Source of the DNA: DATFVA01 sp963771705
Lineage (GTDB): Bacteria; Bacteroidota; Ignavibacteria; Ignavibacteriales; Ignavibacteriaceae
Length of the DNA stretch: 64,000 nucleotides
Reading direction: 5' to 3'
NCBI GenBank assembly: GCA_963771705.1
Contig: CAVYUP010000014.1
Coordinates: 124,001 to 188,000 of the forward strand
Of the stretch, positions 61,891 to 64,000 are shown in pieces. A model generated the notes under the pieces. The model had not been told where the DNA came from, did no database searches, and saw only the letters and a program-made list of their open reading frames with translations. The first letter of the stretch is position 1. Each line of letters starts with the position of its first letter. Position numbers and translations under genes: made by a program.

Positions 61891-61910
61891 CAATCAATCG
61901 GAGGATTAAG

Positions 61911-62282
61911 ATGAAAAGTATCGTTTTAATTGTGTTCTCGCTTATAATGATCCTGTTTGCTGTGGTTCCTGTAAGCGGACAGGACAAACCAGAGGGGAAG
62001 AAAATAACAATGCACCGCTACCTTGTTGAAAGAACATTTCCTAACGGACTAAATATCCCCCTCAACCAGGTCGGCAAGGACCTGTGTCTGACAGTAGTAT
62101 CCAACAACGCGGAGGATAACGTAACGTGGGTGCATTCATATGTTACACTCGATAAGAAAAAGACTTTCTGCATATATGATGCGCCGTCGCCCGATGCTAT
62201 CAGGAAATCGGCAAAAGCGAACGGTCTGCCGGTTGACCAGATAACGGAAGTAAGCGTACTTGATCCATATTTCTATAAATAA
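61911..62282 (+). CDS. DUF4242 family protein (exported copy)
   Basis: 123 residues, GGAGG site upstream. Signal peptide ending PVSGQ, then a DUF4242 domain closely related to the previous gene (MHRYLVERTFPNGLNIP, VTWVHSYVTLDKKKTFCIYDAPSPDAIRKS, LDPYFYK). Tandem duplication plus gain of an export signal gives one copy on each side of the membrane. The next gene, a lipoprotein, starts 19 bp later, so three genes probably form a unit. Confidence 0.85.
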   Translation: MKSIVLIVFSLIMILFAVVPVSGQDKPEGKKITMHRYLVERTFPNGLNIPLNQVGKDLCLTVVSNNAEDNVTWVHSYVTLDKKKTFCIYDAPSPDAIRKSAKANGLPVDQITEVSVLDPYFYK

Positions 62283-62301
62283 AAACTAATAGGAGGTTCT
62301 A

Positions 62302-62814
62302 ATGAAAAAAACAATTGTAGTTTTCGTTTTGTTTGCAGCCGCAGGATTATTCCTTGCAGGATGCAGTACGGATAAAACAACTGATAATCCTGTTTCGCCG
62401 ACGAACAGTCTGAATAAGAATAACCAGCTGCAGGTTGAGCTCTCGCGTGTTAGAGCAGCAACGGCGAAATATCACAACATAAATAAGGCAATTGCCGACG
62501 GGTACGCAGACATAAATCTTTACGTGCCTAATATGGGATGGCATTATCTGAACTCCGCAGTTCTTGACTCGACATTCGATATGGAGCACCCCGAGCTGCT
62601 GGTTTATATGAACAAGCCGAACGGCGGTTATCAACTTGTTGCGGTTGAATACGCTGTGCCGCTTAGTATGTCGGCTGAAGCTCCCGAAGGGTTCACCGGA
62701 AATGAAGATGTATGGGATGTTAATTCCGAATTCCAGCTTTGGACTCTCCACGCCTGGGTATGGTATAATAATCCTAATGGAGTATTTTCCGAATATAACC
62801 CCCGCGTACCGTAA
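62302..62814 (+). CDS. Conserved lipoprotein with Y-H-N...GYAD motif
   Basis: 170 residues with a perfect AGGAGG site. Lipobox LFLAGC. A Thr/Asn/Pro-rich linker then a conserved domain: ATAKYHNINKAIADGYADIN, YVPNMGWHYLN, PELLVYMNKPNGGYQLVAVEYAVP, and a WTLHAWVWYNNPNGVFSEYNPRV end. This resembles a conserved hypothetical family I have seen in actinobacteria and haloarchaea; it has no assigned role. Conserved His (GWHY, LHAW) might bind metal. It is the third gene of the DUF4242 unit. Confidence 0.7.
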   Translation: MKKTIVVFVLFAAAGLFLAGCSTDKTTDNPVSPTNSLNKNNQLQVELSRVRAATAKYHNINKAIADGYADINLYVPNMGWHYLNSAVLDSTFDMEHPELLVYMNKPNGGYQLVAVEYAVPLSMSAEAPEGFTGNEDVWDVNSEFQLWTLHAWVWYNNPNGVFSEYNPRVP

Positions 62815-63161
62815 ATCCCTTATAATGCCGGTTTCCGGTTTATCCCGGAAGCCGACGTTATACACAAGATCCATACCCCTCGTCTCACAAGACTTTTTAT
62901 CAGCCTTAATCTAAAATCTTCTGCCTCGCGTTTCGTCAGCTTGAATTTACTCTAAGGGGACAACAACGGGAAGGCAGGTCCAGCCCCTCTGTTGGGTATT
63001 CGTCGACACCATTTAGCGATAACTTTTACGCGCATGGTATGATCCCTGAAGGGCATTTTATCTCTGCTTCCTTAACGCTTTGTTAAAGATAAATGTAAAC
63101 TACTTGACAAGCATAGTTAAATTATCGTATATTTACGATATACGTTACGGAGATATATAAA
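62815..63161. other. 347-bp gap before arsR
   Basis: A hairpin (CGGTTTCCGG/CCGGAAGCCG with one G-U pair, 62829-62854) follows the lipoprotein stop but lacks a T-run. The right end carries the arsR promoter and operator, given separately. Nothing else is visible. Confidence 0.5.
63104..63139 (+). promoter_or_regulatory. arsR promoter with overlapping operator
   Basis: -35 TTGACA (63104-63109), 18-bp spacer, -10 TATATT (63128-63133). An inverted repeat ATCGTA-TATT-TACGAT (63124-63139) overlaps the -10, where an ArsR/SmtB dimer would block RNA polymerase. It lies 23 bp before the ATG. Confidence 0.6.
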
Positions 63162-63479
63162 ATGTCAGCTTCTAAAAAAGAAGAATTTTCCCGCGAAGAT
63201 ATATGGCTTGCGGATGTCGCAAAAGCTCTCTCTCATCCAGCCAGAATAAAAATATTGAAGATCCTTACCAATATGAGCTCATGCATGGTTGGAAATATAG
63301 TAGATCAGCTGCCGCTTGCCCAGGCGACTGTATCCCAGCATTTAAAGGAATTGAAAAGGGTAGGGCTGATAGACGGGGAAATTGACGGCCTGAGGGTTTG
63401 TTACTGCGTTAATAATAAGAATCTTATAAAAGCTAAAGCCGCTCTGGATAAAATGTTCAACAAGATCGGCTGCTGCTAA
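63162..63479 (+). CDS. arsR: ArsR-family metalloregulator
   Basis: 105 residues, GGAG site upstream. Winged-helix ArsR/SmtB fold: SREDIWLADVAKALSHPARI, ILTNMSSCMVGNIVDQLPLA, recognition helix QATVSQHLKELKRVGLIDG, wing EIDGLRVCYCVNN, and a C-terminal KIGCC. Cys residues in SSCMVG, VCYC and GCC could bind As(III)/Sb(III); the set is not the classic helix-3 ELCVCDL type. It overlaps an operon with arsM and probably controls itself. Confidence 0.88.
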   Translation: MSASKKEEFSREDIWLADVAKALSHPARIKILKILTNMSSCMVGNIVDQLPLAQATVSQHLKELKRVGLIDGEIDGLRVCYCVNNKNLIKAKAALDKMFNKIGCC

Positions 63480-63498
63480 ATTAAAAGGAGAATACAAA

Positions 63499-64000
63499 AT
63501 GAAAACCGCGGGTGAATTAAAAACAGTGGTTAAAGAGAAGTACGGTGAGATAGCTAAAGCATCTCAGAATTCCGGATGCTGCGGACCATCCTGCTGCGGA
63601 ACGGCAGACAATAAAATCGTCGGCTACACAGTGATGCAGGACGAATATGTTCAGATTGATGGTTACGTTCCTGAAGCAGACCTTGGACTTGGATGCGGGC
63701 TGCCTACTGAATATGCCGGAATAAAAAAAGGGGATACTGTTGTCGATTTAGGCAGCGGTGCCGGGAATGATGTTTTTGTTGCCAGAGCCATTGCCGGGGA
63801 GGAAGGTAAGGTTATAGGTCTCGATATGACGGAAGCTATGGTAGAGAAGGCAAATTCAAATAAGGCAAAGCTCGGATTTCAGAACGTTGAATTTCATCCT
63901 GGCGATATTGAAAATATGCCATTTAAAAGCAGCATTGCTGATGTTGTAGTAAGCAACTGTGTTCTTAACCTGGTCCCGGATAAAAAAGCGGCATTCTCGG
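63499..64000 (+). CDS. arsM: Arsenite methyltransferase ArsM (3' end outside window)
   Basis: 167 codons of a class I SAM methyltransferase are visible before the window ends; AGGAG lies 9 bp before the ATG. The N-terminus has a Cys-rich segment (GCCGPSCCGTAD) followed by VGYTVMQDEYVQIDGYVPEADLGLGCGLP, typical of the arsenite methyltransferase family. SAM motif I is DLGSGAGNDVFVA, and VVVSNCVLNLVPDK is the fourth-motif cysteine used for As(III) binding. It methylates arsenite, giving volatile or less retained species. It follows arsR by 19 bp. Confidence 0.9.
   Translation, partial: MKTAGELKTVVKEKYGEIAKASQNSGCCGPSCCGTADNKIVGYTVMQDEYVQIDGYVPEADLGLGCGLPTEYAGIKKGDTVVDLGSGAGNDVFVARAIAGEEGKVIGLDMTEAMVEKANSNKAKLGFQNVEFHPGDIENMPFKSSIADVVVSNCVLNLVPDKKAAFS

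Noticed and set aside
1..64000. CRISPR arrays, transposases, integrases, phage genes
   Set aside because: I looked for direct repeats with spacers and for typical transposase/integrase motifs in the protein translations and found none.

Overview
The window looks like a chromosomal segment from an Ignavibacteria-type bacterium (Bacteroidota/Chlorobiota side). Three things point there: secreted proteins ending in a Por-secretion (T9SS) sorting domain with the NPFNPST motif, 800-residue double-FtsX permeases of Bacteroidota type, and clear AGGAG-type ribosome binding sites, which most Bacteroidia lack. Base composition is moderate (roughly 40-43% GC by eye) except for a visibly AT-richer patch at about 54.0-56.4 kb. 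No phage, transposase, CRISPR array or rRNA was seen. One tRNA (Thr, anticodon TGT) is present.

Layout. 1-7.8 kb: the 3' part of ribBA, an NfeD-type membrane protease, two T9SS cargo proteins, a TrmH-family rRNA/tRNA methyltransferase and a DUF971 protein. 7.8-20.7 kb: one long minus-strand operon with a membrane-fusion adaptor, two ABC ATPases, four large MacB/FtsX permeases and a 91-residue orphan, closed by a strong hairpin. 21.4-25.6 kb, divergent from it: a sigma-54-dependent response regulator, a SpoIIE/RsbU-type phosphatase and a histidine kinase. The last two share the same N-terminal sensor module. The 640-bp divergent spacer carries six 11-bp AGGCCG repeats and a sigma-54-like element before the adaptor gene, so this block can be read as one regulated export system.

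25.7-33.8 kb: a mixed accessory region with an ABM-DinB fusion divergent from a CGNR regulator (with tandem inverted repeats between them), an SRPBCC protein, an OMP, DUF4256, a DUF6600 lipoprotein, an SDR and the transhydrogenase SthA. 34.0-37.3 kb: a MacAB-like three-gene exporter. 38-47 kb: a soluble hybrid kinase/AraC regulator, a subclass-A2-like beta-lactamase, a DUF4242-cyclase-AraC fusion, small lipoproteins and an ankyrin-serine hydrolase fusion. 47.5-51 kb: an ECF sigma factor followed by a transmembrane Ser/Thr kinase with a long TPR tail, preceded by two 36-bp direct repeats.

51-56.6 kb: small enzymes, a 5'-truncated Crp/Fnr gene, then the AT-rich pair PD40 lipoprotein + subtilase, whose 3' end runs into an ankyrin remnant next to tRNA-Thr. 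This looks like a scarred insertion site. 56.8-64 kb: gluconokinase, aldo/keto reductase, a LAL-type LuxR regulator followed by a perfect 26-bp palindrome and two DUF4242 genes plus a lipoprotein, then an arsR-arsM start cut by the window edge.

The most unusual items are the twin sensor modules feeding a kinase and a phosphatase beside a sigma-54 regulator, the helically phased AGGCCG array, the DUF4242-cyclase-AraC fusion, and the 26-bp palindrome between the LAL regulator and the DUF4242 genes. All functions are inferred from sequence read by eye; no database search was run.
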